A stretch of 64,000 nucleotides of DNA from NCBI GenBank assembly GCA_964540695.1, contig CAZINS010000004.1:3977-67976 (forward strand), written 5' to 3'. The notes below the pieces were generated by a model. The model did no database searches. It saw only the letters and a list, made by a program, of their open reading frames with translations, and was not told where the DNA came from. Shown here piece after piece: positions 8,386 through 16,809 of this stretch; within the stretch, counting starts at the first letter, position 1; each line of letters opens with the position of its first letter. This stretch comes from DYGA01 sp964540695. Its GTDB lineage: Bacteria > Patescibacteriota > Patescibacteriia > S139-126. Position numbers and translations under genes: made by a program.

Positions 8386-11241
8386 ATGATTAAAAAAAGA
8401 AAACAAAAGTCCAAGCAACTTTCCCATGCCAAAAAAATTAAAGTAAATAAAAAAAAGACCAGTAAAAAAGTTATTAGAAAAAAAGCAATTAAGACTAAGC
8501 GTCAGTCGATCAAGTTACCAAGAAAAATGAAGGGTTTGGGAAATAAAAAGTTATTACCGGCTAAAGCTAGCCCAGTAACCAAGCTATCAAGTAAAAATGA
8601 TGGTGAAGTTTTTTTATTTTCCGAGGACAATGTAGCTGTTTATAAACAAAAGGTAGAAATAACTAGGGAGGTGACTGTAGAAAATTTGTCTGACAATAAA
8701 AAAATAAATCAAATAAACGATAAGTTAGATGCATTCGCTACCCCAGAAACCAATAAAGTTACTGCAATTAATAAAGGTTCTCAGTTTATAAATATCAAGA
8801 AAAATTCAAACCCACAATCTTCTCCTCATGTTGTTAATTTGAAGAATCAAGATTTTTATTCGCAACGTGTTTTATCAAATATACCTTCGAAAATTTCTTG
8901 GGAAGAAAAAATTTCCCACTGGGATCAAAAAATACAACGTGTTAAAACAAATTTTATTACACCTGAAATCAAACAGTACAAATATCAAGAAAGTTTTTCA
9001 GTAAATACTCAGCCTAATTTTTTAAAAAGATTGTGGTTACGGACAGGTGGGGGAATGGGGTCAATTTATCAGTATCTGATAGATTCATTTTCTCGTTGGG
9101 GTGAAAATAAAACTGAAGCTTTTTTGCAAAGAGCGGCTCAAAAATCGGATATGACAGTAGATAAAGATTACTTATTAACTGAAACAAAAAATGAAGAAAA
9201 ACATTTATCAATTTTTCCTGCCGATATTTTAGTTTCTCTTAAATTGTTTGTCATAATGGCTTTGGTTTTGATAGTTCCTTTGCAGGGTTATACTTATTAT
9301 CATGATTTGAAATCACAACGAGCAATGGTGCTAGGAGCCACTAGTTCAATTTATGATGATTTTCAACAAGGATTTGTGGCTTTTGAGAAATTGGATTTTT
9401 CTGCCGCTGGTGACAGGTTTGTTGATGCCCAAGCAGATCTATTTTCAGTCAACCAAATTTTAGAAAAATACCCTTCATTTTTAATTTCTTTATCTCGGGT
9501 CATTCCTAGTATTGGTCAAGAAGTTAGCAGCGGTCTAAATATTATGGCTGCCGGAAATAAAATGGCCGATCTAGGGATTAGATTATCCAATTTATTTAAT
9601 GATTTACAAACAAATAAAGCTGATAATATAGCAATTTTACATTCATTACAGCAAGGTTTAAATGAGGCCGGGGTGACTTTACAGGAAATTGAGGATTTAT
9701 TAGCAAAAGTTGATAGCAATAATATACCATCTGATTATCGCGAACAATTTGATCAATTAAGTAGTCTTTTACCTTCAGCAAAAAAGGTTTTTCAAAATGC
9801 CGCTGAAGTAAGTTTATTTGCCAGTGATTGGTTAGGAGCAAATGAACCACAACGTTATTTATTGGTTTTTCAAAATAGCAATGAACTACGTCCTAGTGGT
9901 GGTTTTATTGGTTCAATTGCTGAAGTTGATATAAAAAATGGTAAATTACAAAATTTTTATTTACCCCCCGGAGGAGTCTATGACTTACAAGGTAATTTAG
10001 AAATATTACTTGCCTCACCCGAACCTTTGCGATTACTCAATGCCAATTGGCAACTGCAAGACAGTAATTGGTTTTTTGATTTTCCCACTAGTGCTAAGAA
10101 AATTATGTGGTTTTATGAAAAATCCGGTGGTCCAACCGTGGATGGCGTGATAGCTGTAAATTCACAAATTTTACCAAAACTATTGACAATTACTGGACCG
10201 ATAGAATTAAAAGATTTTAATTTAGTTTTAAATGCTGACAACGTTATATCTGAATTACAAACTGAAGTGGAAGTAAATTATGACCGCGAGTTAAATCAAC
10301 CTAAAAAAATTATTGCCAGTTTAATGCCTATTATTTTGCAACGCTTAGAAAATTTACCTCCCCAAGATTTTTTTAGTATGTTTTCTTTACTGCACAACGC
10401 TTTGCAAGTTAGAGACATTCAACTATACCATCAACAAGCAAATTTACAAGAAAAAATAAAGTATTTTGGTTTTGGGGGAGAAGTCCAAAATACTGACTAT
10501 GATTATTTAGCAATGGTTGATACCAATATCGGTGGTGGTAAGACTGATCAAGTTATCAGTAGTCAAGTATTGTTAACTAGCAGTATCAATATCAATGGTG
10601 AAGTTATCAATAGTTTAAAAATAATAAAACAACATAATGGTGTCCCGATGGATGTTTTTACTGGTCAAATGTATCGGGATTATTTACGTGTTTATGTTCC
10701 TAAGGGTAGTAAATTGGTAGCAGCTACTGGTTTTACTCCTCCCAACGCTGATGAATTCAATCATCCAGCTGCAGGTTTTAGTGAGGATGAATTTTTAAAA
10801 AATGTTGAGACCAATGAATGGATTGATTTAGGAACAGGAACAAGAATTACTGATGAATTTGGTAAAACTGTTTTTGGTAATTGGATTGCTTTATTACCAG
10901 GTGAGCAAAAAGAAGTAAGTATAACTTATGTTTTACCAAATAAGGTTGAGTTTAAAAAACAAAATCAAGATAATTATTTTATAAATCTAGTTGATAAGTT
11001 TTTAGCAAATATCGGCTTAAGCAATGCGGGTGATAATGAAGTAGCAATGCATACCTTATTATTACAAAAACAGTCAGGACAACCACCCTATAGTTTTTCT
11101 CATGAAATAATTTTTCCTAATACTTGGGAAATTTTAGTAAGTAATTTGTTGAAGAACAACACTGCCCGACGTGATAATCGTGTTTATTATCAAAATACTA
11201 TTAACTCAGATCAGGTTTGGGGGGTAATATTTAATCGCTAA
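8386..11241 (+). CDS. DUF4012 domain membrane-anchored extracellular protein
   Basis: A 951-residue protein with an unusual plan. Residues 1-60 are extremely lysine/arginine rich (about half of all residues), followed by a low-complexity cytoplasmic region to about 280. One membrane helix follows at about 283-305 (LKLFVIMALVLIVPLQG), and then a large extracytoplasmic part. The DUF4012 signature YLLVFQNSNELRPSGGFIGS is at about 489-508. DUF4012 proteins are widespread in candidate-phyla bacteria and Gram-positives and are often near polysaccharide genes; their biochemical role is not established. It follows the GT4 operon after a promoter and precedes the large RNA locus. No pentapeptide, sortase or PEP motif is visible at the C-terminus. 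Confidence 0.8.
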   Translation: MIKKRKQKSKQLSHAKKIKVNKKKTSKKVIRKKAIKTKRQSIKLPRKMKGLGNKKLLPAKASPVTKLSSKNDGEVFLFSEDNVAVYKQKVEITREVTVENLSDNKKINQINDKLDAFATPETNKVTAINKGSQFINIKKNSNPQSSPHVVNLKNQDFYSQRVLSNIPSKISWEEKISHWDQKIQRVKTNFITPEIKQYKYQESFSVNTQPNFLKRLWLRTGGGMGSIYQYLIDSFSRWGENKTEAFLQRAAQKSDMTVDKDYLLTETKNEEKHLSIFPADILVSLKLFVIMALVLIVPLQGYTYYHDLKSQRAMVLGATSSIYDDFQQGFVAFEKLDFSAAGDRFVDAQADLFSVNQILEKYPSFLISLSRVIPSIGQEVSSGLNIMAAGNKMADLGIRLSNLFNDLQTNKADNIAILHSLQQGLNEAGVTLQEIEDLLAKVDSNNIPSDYREQFDQLSSLLPSAKKVFQNAAEVSLFASDWLGANEPQRYLLVFQNSNELRPSGGFIGSIAEVDIKNGKLQNFYLPPGGVYDLQGNLEILLASPEPLRLLNANWQLQDSNWFFDFPTSAKKIMWFYEKSGGPTVDGVIAVNSQILPKLLTITGPIELKDFNLVLNADNVISELQTEVEVNYDRELNQPKKIIASLMPIILQRLENLPPQDFFSMFSLLHNALQVRDIQLYHQQANLQEKIKYFGFGGEVQNTDYDYLAMVDTNIGGGKTDQVISSQVLLTSSININGEVINSLKIIKQHNGVPMDVFTGQMYRDYLRVYVPKGSKLVAATGFTPPNADEFNHPAAGFSEDEFLKNVETNEWIDLGTGTRITDEFGKTVFGNWIALLPGEQKEVSITYVLPNKVEFKKQNQDNYFINLVDKFLANIGLSNAGDNEVAMHTLLLQKQSGQPPYSFSHEIIFPNTWEILVSNLLKNNTARRDNRVYYQNTINSDQVWGVIFNR

Positions 11242-11373
11242 CTGACTGGTAAAATAAATAATAGTAATTTACGGAATTATCTTTTCCGTTTTTTATTAAT
11301 CAGATTTTTATTTAAGTCAGTTTTTTTTAAAATATATTTTTATCTAATATTAGCCAATATAAATGCTTTAGGC

Positions 11374-11402
11374 TTGACAAAAATCATTTTAGGGTGTATA
11401 AT
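11374..11402 (+). promoter_or_regulatory. Consensus sigma70 promoter of the large structured RNA
   Basis: Exact TTGACA (11374-11379), exactly 17 bases, exact TATAAT (11397-11402), with TG one base upstream of the -10. This is the best promoter in the window. Transcription should start near 11409. Confidence 0.85.
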
Positions 11403-11408
11403 GAAATG

Positions 11409-12093
11409 TTTAGAGAATTGGAGAGAGAAAATAGAGTTGTCATCTCTCCAAAATTTCAGGAGAGTTTTTTGAAATATTTAAGGAAGTATAAATTTGGAGG
11501 GAAAACTTGGAAATATTTTTTCAAGTTTATGGGTAAATTGGTAAAGCCCTTTTATCCGGTGCATAACTGGATACGTGCTAGACAATTTGCTCGTTTGATA
11601 TCCCCTTGGCGGGATCACTCAAACATTTCCCTCAGAATTTATATTTTCTTTATCTGGGAGTAGTTATTTGGGGAGAGAGTGACTTACTCGGTACAAAATA
11701 TTTTTTTAGACCGCTAGTAGGCTCGCTCCCAAATAACTACTCCCAGTAGATTCTTTTTAGTTCTGGGCGTGAGCTTACTATTGTATGTTTCATGCCCAAA
11801 ACTGAGGAGAATCAAGCAAGGTAAAATAAAAAAACCAATAAAATCCTTGCCAAAAATTTTAAAATAAAATACTGATGACGAGTGCGGTGCCCTTGAGAAC
11901 ATGCTATAATTACATATTGTAGGTGAATCCAAGGCTGACATTCGCCCTCAGTAATCTGGGTGCTTGGTTCGAGGCTAGTCGGTTGTCCCGCTTTGCGGGA
12001 AAAACTCTCTCCTCACAGCCGACCATGCAATTCTAGAACCAGGCCCCAGATTAGTGAGTATTAAAAACCTATTTTTTTGAAATAGGTTTTTTT
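11409..12093 (+). ncRNA. Large structured RNA of about 685 nt, family not recognised
   Basis: The locus runs from a consensus promoter to a strong terminator and contains no convincing gene. The only sizeable plus-strand open frame starts inside the -10 box. Visible structure: a perfect 19-bp stem (CTGGGAGTAGTTATTTGGG, 11654-11672, with 11728-11746); a hairpin GGGCGTGA/TTCATGCCC around 11764-11794; and a closed 3' domain. In that domain 11947-11960 pairs with 12045-12058 (13 of 14), 11964-11970 with 12036-12042, 11978-11986 with 12015-12023 (one G-U), capped by CCCGC/GCGGG (11987-11999). The single-stranded ACTCTCTCC (12004-12012) is exactly complementary to 11672-11680. It lacks the marks of tmRNA, 6S, SRP RNA, RNase P or group II introns. 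Flanked by the DUF4012 gene and murJ. Confidence 0.6.
12065..12093 (+). terminator. Intrinsic terminator of the large RNA
   Basis: Perfect 10-bp stem AAACCTATTT (12065-12074) with AAATAGGTTT (12080-12089), 5-base loop, followed by T's to 12093. It comes 7 bases after the 3' domain of the RNA closes and 42 bases before murJ. Confidence 0.85.
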
Positions 12094-12134
12094 AACTTTA
12101 AAATGTTATGGATTTATGTTAAAATATTTTTGTA

Positions 12135-13745
12135 ATGCTAAATAAAATTTGGTTTAAATTGAATAATACCACAACCGGCGGGGCAATCTTAATTGCCTTT
12201 TTTTCTGTATTTGCCAAAATTGTCGGTCTACTCAGAGATAGAATATTAGCTGCCAATTTTTCCGGTGATAAAATAGATTTATTGGATGTTTATTATGCTG
12301 CGTTTAAACTGCCTGATTTAGTATTTAATACTTTAGTACTGGGAGCACTGGCATCAGCTTTTATTCCTGTATTTGTAAAGTATTTGAATAAAAATAAAGA
12401 AGAGGCCAATATAATAGCTAATTCACTTCTCAATTTGTTGTTAATAGTAATTAGTATATTAACCGTCGTATTTATAATTTTTGCTCCTTGGTTTACTCAT
12501 TTAGTAGTCCCAGGTTTTACTGGCGATAAATTTGCTTTAACCGTTAGTTTCACTAGGGTAATGTTTTTAGCAATTTTATTTTTTACCGTTTCTAATGTTT
12601 TGTCAGGTATTTTGAATTCATATAAAAAGTTTTTATCATTTTCTATAAGTCCAATTTTTTATAATCTTGGTATAATTTTTGGTATTGTATTTTTTTCCAA
12701 GTGGCTTGGTCCCATAGGCCTTGCTTGGGGTGTAGCATTCGGAGCGTTTTTACAATTATTAATAGAAATACCTGAAACATTATCAACTGGTTGGCGCTAT
12801 AAATTTAATTGGCAGTTAAAACATCCGGCGGTGAGGCGAATAATTACTCTAATGATTCCACGAACTTTTGGGTTAGCAGTAGCTCAGGTCAATCAAGTAG
12901 TGACGGTAATTATTGCATCAACTTTAGCTGTTGGTTCAGTGGCTTATTTCAACTTAGCCAATAACCTACAGTCATTTCCGATTTCGGTTTTTGGGGTTTC
13001 AATTGCTATCGCTTGTTTTCCTGTTTTTTCACAAGCTTTTGCTGAAAAAAACCAGGAAAAATTTATGATTAGTTTTAGTGTTAATTTCCGTCGTATTTTA
13101 TATTTGATTGTACCTTTTTCTATTTTCTTACTTTTACTTAGAGCTCAAATTGTACGTTTGATTTTAGGGACTGGTAATTTTACTTGGACTGATACGATTC
13201 AAACTGCTCAAACTTTAGGATTTTTTTCCTTATCATTGTTTGCTCAAAGTTTAACACCACTTTTGTCTCGTTCCTTTTATGCTTTTGAAGATACTAAAAC
13301 CCCAGTTTGGGTAAGTATTTTTTCTGTGGTTATAAATATCATCGGAGCATTGATATTGGGTTATTATTTTGGAATTTTTGGAGTGGCGATTGCTTTTTCG
13401 TTGTCGGCAATTTTAAATTTTATAGCTTTACTTACTATATTAAGATTTAAAGTAGGTTATTTGGATGATAAAAAATTGGCACTAGCTACTTTGAAAATTA
13501 GTTTTTTAAGTTTACTTTGTGGTGTGTTAGGTTATTTAGTAATGCATATTGTAGCACCTTTGGTAAATATGCGTACTTTTTTTGGTATTCTCACGCAAAC
13601 AGTTGCCACCTTGTTTATTGGCGGTGGAGCTTATATAATATTGTCAGTTTTGTTTAGATTTGAAGAAGTTGAAATTATTGGGAAGTTTTTAGGAAAATAT
13701 TTAAAAGTATTTCAGAAAAATAATATTAGTAAAGACAATAACTAA
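12135..13745 (+). CDS. murJ: Lipid II flippase MurJ (MviN)
   Basis: A 536-residue polytopic membrane protein of the MOP exporter superfamily that moves the peptidoglycan precursor lipid II to the outer face of the membrane. The opening (FSVFAKIVGLLRDRILAANF, about residues 20-39) is the classic MurJ signature with the essential arginines. The phrase RSFYAFEDTKTPVW (about 376-389) is the second family hallmark. About 14 hydrophobic helices are seen, evenly spread to about residue 515. Intergenic TATTTTTGTA-type sequence precedes the ATG without a Shine-Dalgarno site. Supports the view that the organism makes peptidoglycan. Confidence 0.93.
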   Translation: MLNKIWFKLNNTTTGGAILIAFFSVFAKIVGLLRDRILAANFSGDKIDLLDVYYAAFKLPDLVFNTLVLGALASAFIPVFVKYLNKNKEEANIIANSLLNLLLIVISILTVVFIIFAPWFTHLVVPGFTGDKFALTVSFTRVMFLAILFFTVSNVLSGILNSYKKFLSFSISPIFYNLGIIFGIVFFSKWLGPIGLAWGVAFGAFLQLLIEIPETLSTGWRYKFNWQLKHPAVRRIITLMIPRTFGLAVAQVNQVVTVIIASTLAVGSVAYFNLANNLQSFPISVFGVSIAIACFPVFSQAFAEKNQEKFMISFSVNFRRILYLIVPFSIFLLLLRAQIVRLILGTGNFTWTDTIQTAQTLGFFSLSLFAQSLTPLLSRSFYAFEDTKTPVWVSIFSVVINIIGALILGYYFGIFGVAIAFSLSAILNFIALLTILRFKVGYLDDKKLALATLKISFLSLLCGVLGYLVMHIVAPLVNMRTFFGILTQTVATLFIGGGAYIILSVLFRFEEVEIIGKFLGKYLKVFQKNNISKDNN

Positions 13746-13818
13746 TTATTAATAATTAGTTACTATTCAATTATTTAATTTTTAATTAGATAATTCGTTA
13801 GTTATTAATAATTAGTAA
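13741..13818. repeat. Pair of AT-only palindromes between murJ and lepA
   Basis: ACTAATTATTAATAATTAGT (13741-13760) is a perfect 20-base palindrome. A close copy of it (TAGTTATTAATAATTAGTAA, about 13799-13818) occurs just before lepA. Neither has a T-run fitting a strong terminator. They could form weak hairpins or be operator-like sites; nothing more can be said. Confidence 0.5.
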
Positions 13819-13831
13819 TTTAGAAATATTT

Positions 13832-15610
13832 ATGGATAGTAAACATATACGCAATTTTTGTATAATCGCACATATTGACCACGGTAAATCAACCTTAGCT
13901 GATCGTTTATTGGAAATTACCCATACAGTTGATAAAAGGAAAATGAAGGATCAATTACTTGATCAAATGGATTTAGAGCGGGAGCGGGGAATAACCATCA
14001 AGCTAACACCAGTGCGGATGCAATGGCAAGGTCATGAGCTCAATTTAATTGATACACCTGGGCATGTTGATTTTGCCTATGAAGTATCTCGAAGTTTGGC
14101 TGCCGTGGAAGGAGCGTTGCTTTTGGTTGATGCCACTCAAGGCATAGAAGCTCAAACTTTGGCCAATTTATATTTAGCTCAAAAACAAAACTTGGTCATT
14201 ATTCCAGTAATCAATAAAATAGATTTACCCGCCGCTGATGTTGATACGGTGCGAGCTGATATAGTTAATTTATTAAATTGCCAACCAGAGGATGTACTTT
14301 TAGCCTCTGGAAAAACCGGACAAGGAGTAGAATTGATATTAGATGCTTTAATTAAACGTATTCCCCAACCAAGTGGTGATATTAATTCATCAACTCAAGC
14401 GTTGGTTTTTGATTCATTTTATGATGAATATCGGGGAGTGGTATCTTATGTACGTTTACAGAATGGCGAGATTAAAAATAATGATAAAATAAAATATATT
14501 TCCACTGGTATCACCACGGAAGCATTGGAGGTTGGTTTTCTTTCGCCAACAATGAATAAACAGACAAAACTTTCAGCTGGTGAAATTGGTTATATTGTTA
14601 CTGGTTTAAAAACAGTCGGCGAAGCAAAAATTGGTGATACTATTACCAACAATCTTAGTGGTAACATTTCGGCCTTGCCAGGATATGAAGAAATGAAGCC
14701 AATGGTTTATGCTGGTATTTATCCAAAAGAAGGTGATGCTTTTTCTGAATTACGTGAGGCTATGGAAAAATTGAAATTAAACGACGCCTCTTTGATTTAT
14801 GAACCTGAATCCTCGCTGGCTTTGGGTTTTGGTTTTCGTTGTGGTTTTTTGGGACTTTTACACTTAGAAATATTTAAAGAAAGGTTAAGACGTGAGTATG
14901 AGTTGGAAGTGGTCGTCACCACCCCCTCGGTGGCTTATAGGATAATGGATAAAAAAGGTAAAGAAAAAATAATTCATTCGCCAGAGGAATTTCCTGTTAG
15001 GGAGAAATTAGAAAAAACATTTGAACCAATAATGAAAGTTGAGATACTTACTCCTAAGGTTTACGTGGGGAGTGTTATGAAGTTAGCCAGTGATAAACGC
15101 GGTGAGTATTTGGACACCACCTATTTAGATGAACAAAAAGCTATTTTGTATTATTTTTTACCTCTAACTTCACTTCTAGTTGATTTTTATGATACACTAA
15201 AAAGTGTTACTAGTGGTTATGCAAGTTTAAGTTATGATTTTTTTGATTATCAAGAATGCGAGTTAGTTAAATTAGATATTTTAGTGGCAGAAGAAAAAGT
15301 TGAAGCTTTATCGACTTTGGTTTATGAAGATCAAGCCTATCAGATTGCTAGACAAATTGTAAAATCATTGAAGGAAGTATTACCTAGACAAATGTTTGAA
15401 GTAAAAATTCAAGGGGCTGTAGGAGGTAAAATTGTTGCCAGTGAAAGATTATCAGCCATGCGTAAAGATGTGACTGCCAAATTATACGGCGGTGATGTGA
15501 CTAGAAAAAGAAAATTACTGGAAAAACAAAAGAAAGGGAAAAGAAAAATGCAACACCGGGGCAGAGTAGAAATTCCTTCTGAAGCTTTTATTGCTTTACT
15601 TAAAAGGTAG
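13832..15610 (+). CDS. lepA: Elongation factor 4 (LepA)
   Basis: A 592-residue translational GTPase that acts on the ribosome under stress and in initiation/assembly. G motifs: AHIDHGKST (about residues 13-21), the switch region ERGITIK (about 50-56), DTPGHVDF (about 74-81) and NKIDLP (about 129-134). The LepA-specific C-terminal domain ends RKRKLLEKQKKGKRKM then the conserved QHRGRVEIPSEAF, which distinguishes it from EF-G. Length normal. A tiny membrane protein gene follows without a gap. Confidence 0.96.
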   Translation: MDSKHIRNFCIIAHIDHGKSTLADRLLEITHTVDKRKMKDQLLDQMDLERERGITIKLTPVRMQWQGHELNLIDTPGHVDFAYEVSRSLAAVEGALLLVDATQGIEAQTLANLYLAQKQNLVIIPVINKIDLPAADVDTVRADIVNLLNCQPEDVLLASGKTGQGVELILDALIKRIPQPSGDINSSTQALVFDSFYDEYRGVVSYVRLQNGEIKNNDKIKYISTGITTEALEVGFLSPTMNKQTKLSAGEIGYIVTGLKTVGEAKIGDTITNNLSGNISALPGYEEMKPMVYAGIYPKEGDAFSELREAMEKLKLNDASLIYEPESSLALGFGFRCGFLGLLHLEIFKERLRREYELEVVVTTPSVAYRIMDKKGKEKIIHSPEEFPVREKLEKTFEPIMKVEILTPKVYVGSVMKLASDKRGEYLDTTYLDEQKAILYYFLPLTSLLVDFYDTLKSVTSGYASLSYDFFDYQECELVKLDILVAEEKVEALSTLVYEDQAYQIARQIVKSLKEVLPRQMFEVKIQGAVGGKIVASERLSAMRKDVTAKLYGGDVTRKRKLLEKQKKGKRKMQHRGRVEIPSEAFIALLKR

Positions 15611-15709
15611 ATGAAAAAGAAAAATATACAAAAAATAATTTGGGTGGTAATAGCTCTAATGGTCACATTTACCATGGTGCTATGGTCTTTTGGTGCAGCT
15701 TATTTTTAA
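15611..15709 (+). CDS. 32-residue single-helix membrane microprotein
   Basis: The ATG is the base after the lepA stop. The frame encodes MKKKNIQKIIWVVIALMVTF and 12 more residues to a TAA at 15707-15709. A positively charged start is followed by one clear membrane helix (residues 9-31). Another gene starts four bases later, so the frame exactly fills the space between lepA and a PH-like membrane protein, which argues for a real gene. Function unknown. Such small proteins are easily missed by annotation. Confidence 0.6.
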   Translation: MKKKNIQKIIWVVIALMVTFTMVLWSFGAAYF

Positions 15710-15712
15710 AAT

Positions 15713-16360
15713 ATGATTGAGGTCCCTTTATATTTTCAAAAAAAATTACACCAGGATGAAGAAATGGTTGAATTTGTACGTCCTTTTGGCTTGGTTTATA
15801 TTGGTTGGGTGCTAATGTCTGCGGTTTTAGTTTTTGGACCGCTTTATTATTTCTTTCATTTTATAAAATTTGGTTATTTTGGAGTTATCATTTTAGCGAT
15901 AATTTTTTTACTGGGAGTTTTTAGTTTAATAAAAACCATTGTAGTTTGGCGTTTTACCGCCGTGGTTATTACCAATAAGAGAATAATAGATTTTGATCAG
16001 CATGGTTTATTTGTCAGACAGTTGTCAGAGGCGCCATTTATAAATGTACAAGATATTTCTTTATCGCAAAAAGGTGTTTGGGCGTTGCTGTTTGATTTTG
16101 GTACCATCAAACTCCAAACTGCGGGCGCTAATGCAGTTTTGGAGCTAAGCTTTATCAGACATCCGCGGCAAATTCATGAGGTCCTAGTAGATTTAAAAGA
16201 ACAATCATCAAGTCATACTTCAGTAAATAATTCAACTGATGAGTGGCAAAAAGACCCTAAACTTCAAAGTTTTTTTGCAGTGCTGGAAAAAAAGAAAAAA
16301 GAATTAGGTGAGAATAATTTAAAAGAAGCCTTAGATGAATGGTTGGATCAGAATAAATAA
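15713..16360 (+). CDS. PH-domain-like (bPH2-type) membrane protein
   Basis: A 215-residue protein with two adjacent membrane helices (about 28-52 and 57-80) followed by a soluble domain. That domain contains TAVVITNKRIIDFDQHGLF and FINVQDISLSQKG, the typical phrases of bacterial PH (bPH_2/YdbT-type) domains. The C-terminus (about 150-215) is charged and helical, ending in ALDEWLDQN. Bacterial PH proteins of this type are membrane associated and of poorly known function. It lies four bases after the 32-residue microprotein and upstream of the ftsB-like gene. Confidence 0.65.
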   Translation: MIEVPLYFQKKLHQDEEMVEFVRPFGLVYIGWVLMSAVLVFGPLYYFFHFIKFGYFGVIILAIIFLLGVFSLIKTIVVWRFTAVVITNKRIIDFDQHGLFVRQLSEAPFINVQDISLSQKGVWALLFDFGTIKLQTAGANAVLELSFIRHPRQIHEVLVDLKEQSSSHTSVNNSTDEWQKDPKLQSFFAVLEKKKKELGENNLKEALDEWLDQNK

Positions 16361-16361
16361 T

Positions 16362-16390
16362 TTGGAGAAATTTTAATTTCCTATTATAAT
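16362..16390 (+). promoter_or_regulatory. Promoter of the ftsB-like gene
   Basis: TTGGAG (16362-16367), 17-base spacer, exact TATAAT (16385-16390), only 8 bases before the ATG at 16398. The message would be nearly leaderless, as with several genes here. Confidence 0.6.
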
Positions 16391-16397
16391 ATAGTTT

Positions 16398-16796
16398 ATG
16401 ACAACCTCTAGTAATGATTTTTGGTTGAAGCGTTTATTTCGCTCAAATATATTTTTTATATTGGTACTTATACTTTTAGCACTTTTTTCTATTTCACTAT
16501 TTCGAGAAATAATGAGAAAAGTGGAAATTCAGAAAGAAATAATGAAACTAGAAGATGAAGTATCTAGATTGGAAAACCGTAATACTGAATTAAGCTCGTT
16601 GATTCAATATTTTAAGACCGATGAGTATATAGAGATGGAAGCTAGAACAAAACTTGGTTACAAAAAACCAGGGGAAACGGTGGTAGTCGTAGCTACCAAT
16701 ACTAATAGTGCTCAGCAAACTACAAACGAATCAAGCGTTCAAGATTTAAAAAAAAGTAATTGGCAATTGTGGTTAGATTATTTTTTTATTAAATGA
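16398..16796 (+). CDS. FtsB/DivIC-family septum formation protein
   Basis: A 132-residue bitopic protein: short cytoplasmic start, membrane helix at about 17-37, then a coiled coil (about 45-75) with the phrase LEDEVSRLENRNTELSSLI, and the family end motif DEYIEMEARTKLGYKKPGE (about 80-98). FtsB/DivIC link FtsL and FtsQ in the divisome and help activate septal wall synthesis. The C-terminal 35 residues are extra and low in complexity. The neighbouring foldase gene starts 14 bases downstream. Confidence 0.82.
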   Translation: MTTSSNDFWLKRLFRSNIFFILVLILLALFSISLFREIMRKVEIQKEIMKLEDEVSRLENRNTELSSLIQYFKTDEYIEMEARTKLGYKKPGETVVVVATNTNSAQQTTNESSVQDLKKSNWQLWLDYFFIK

Positions 16797-16809
16797 TTAT
16801 AAATATATT

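Noticed and set aside
11394..11663. 89-residue open frame at the start of the large RNA locus
   Set aside because: Its first start codons lie in or within a few bases of the -10 box, there is no ribosome binding site, the sequence has no recognisable domain and the region is better explained as RNA.
11870..11905. CTGATGA followed by CGAG, like a hammerhead ribozyme core
   Set aside because: The required GAAA and a closing three-stem layout are missing.
11409..12093. tmRNA identity for the large RNA
   Set aside because: No 5' GGGG-type acceptor strand with the TTCGAC phrase, no encoded tag ending in alanines and no CCA end were found.
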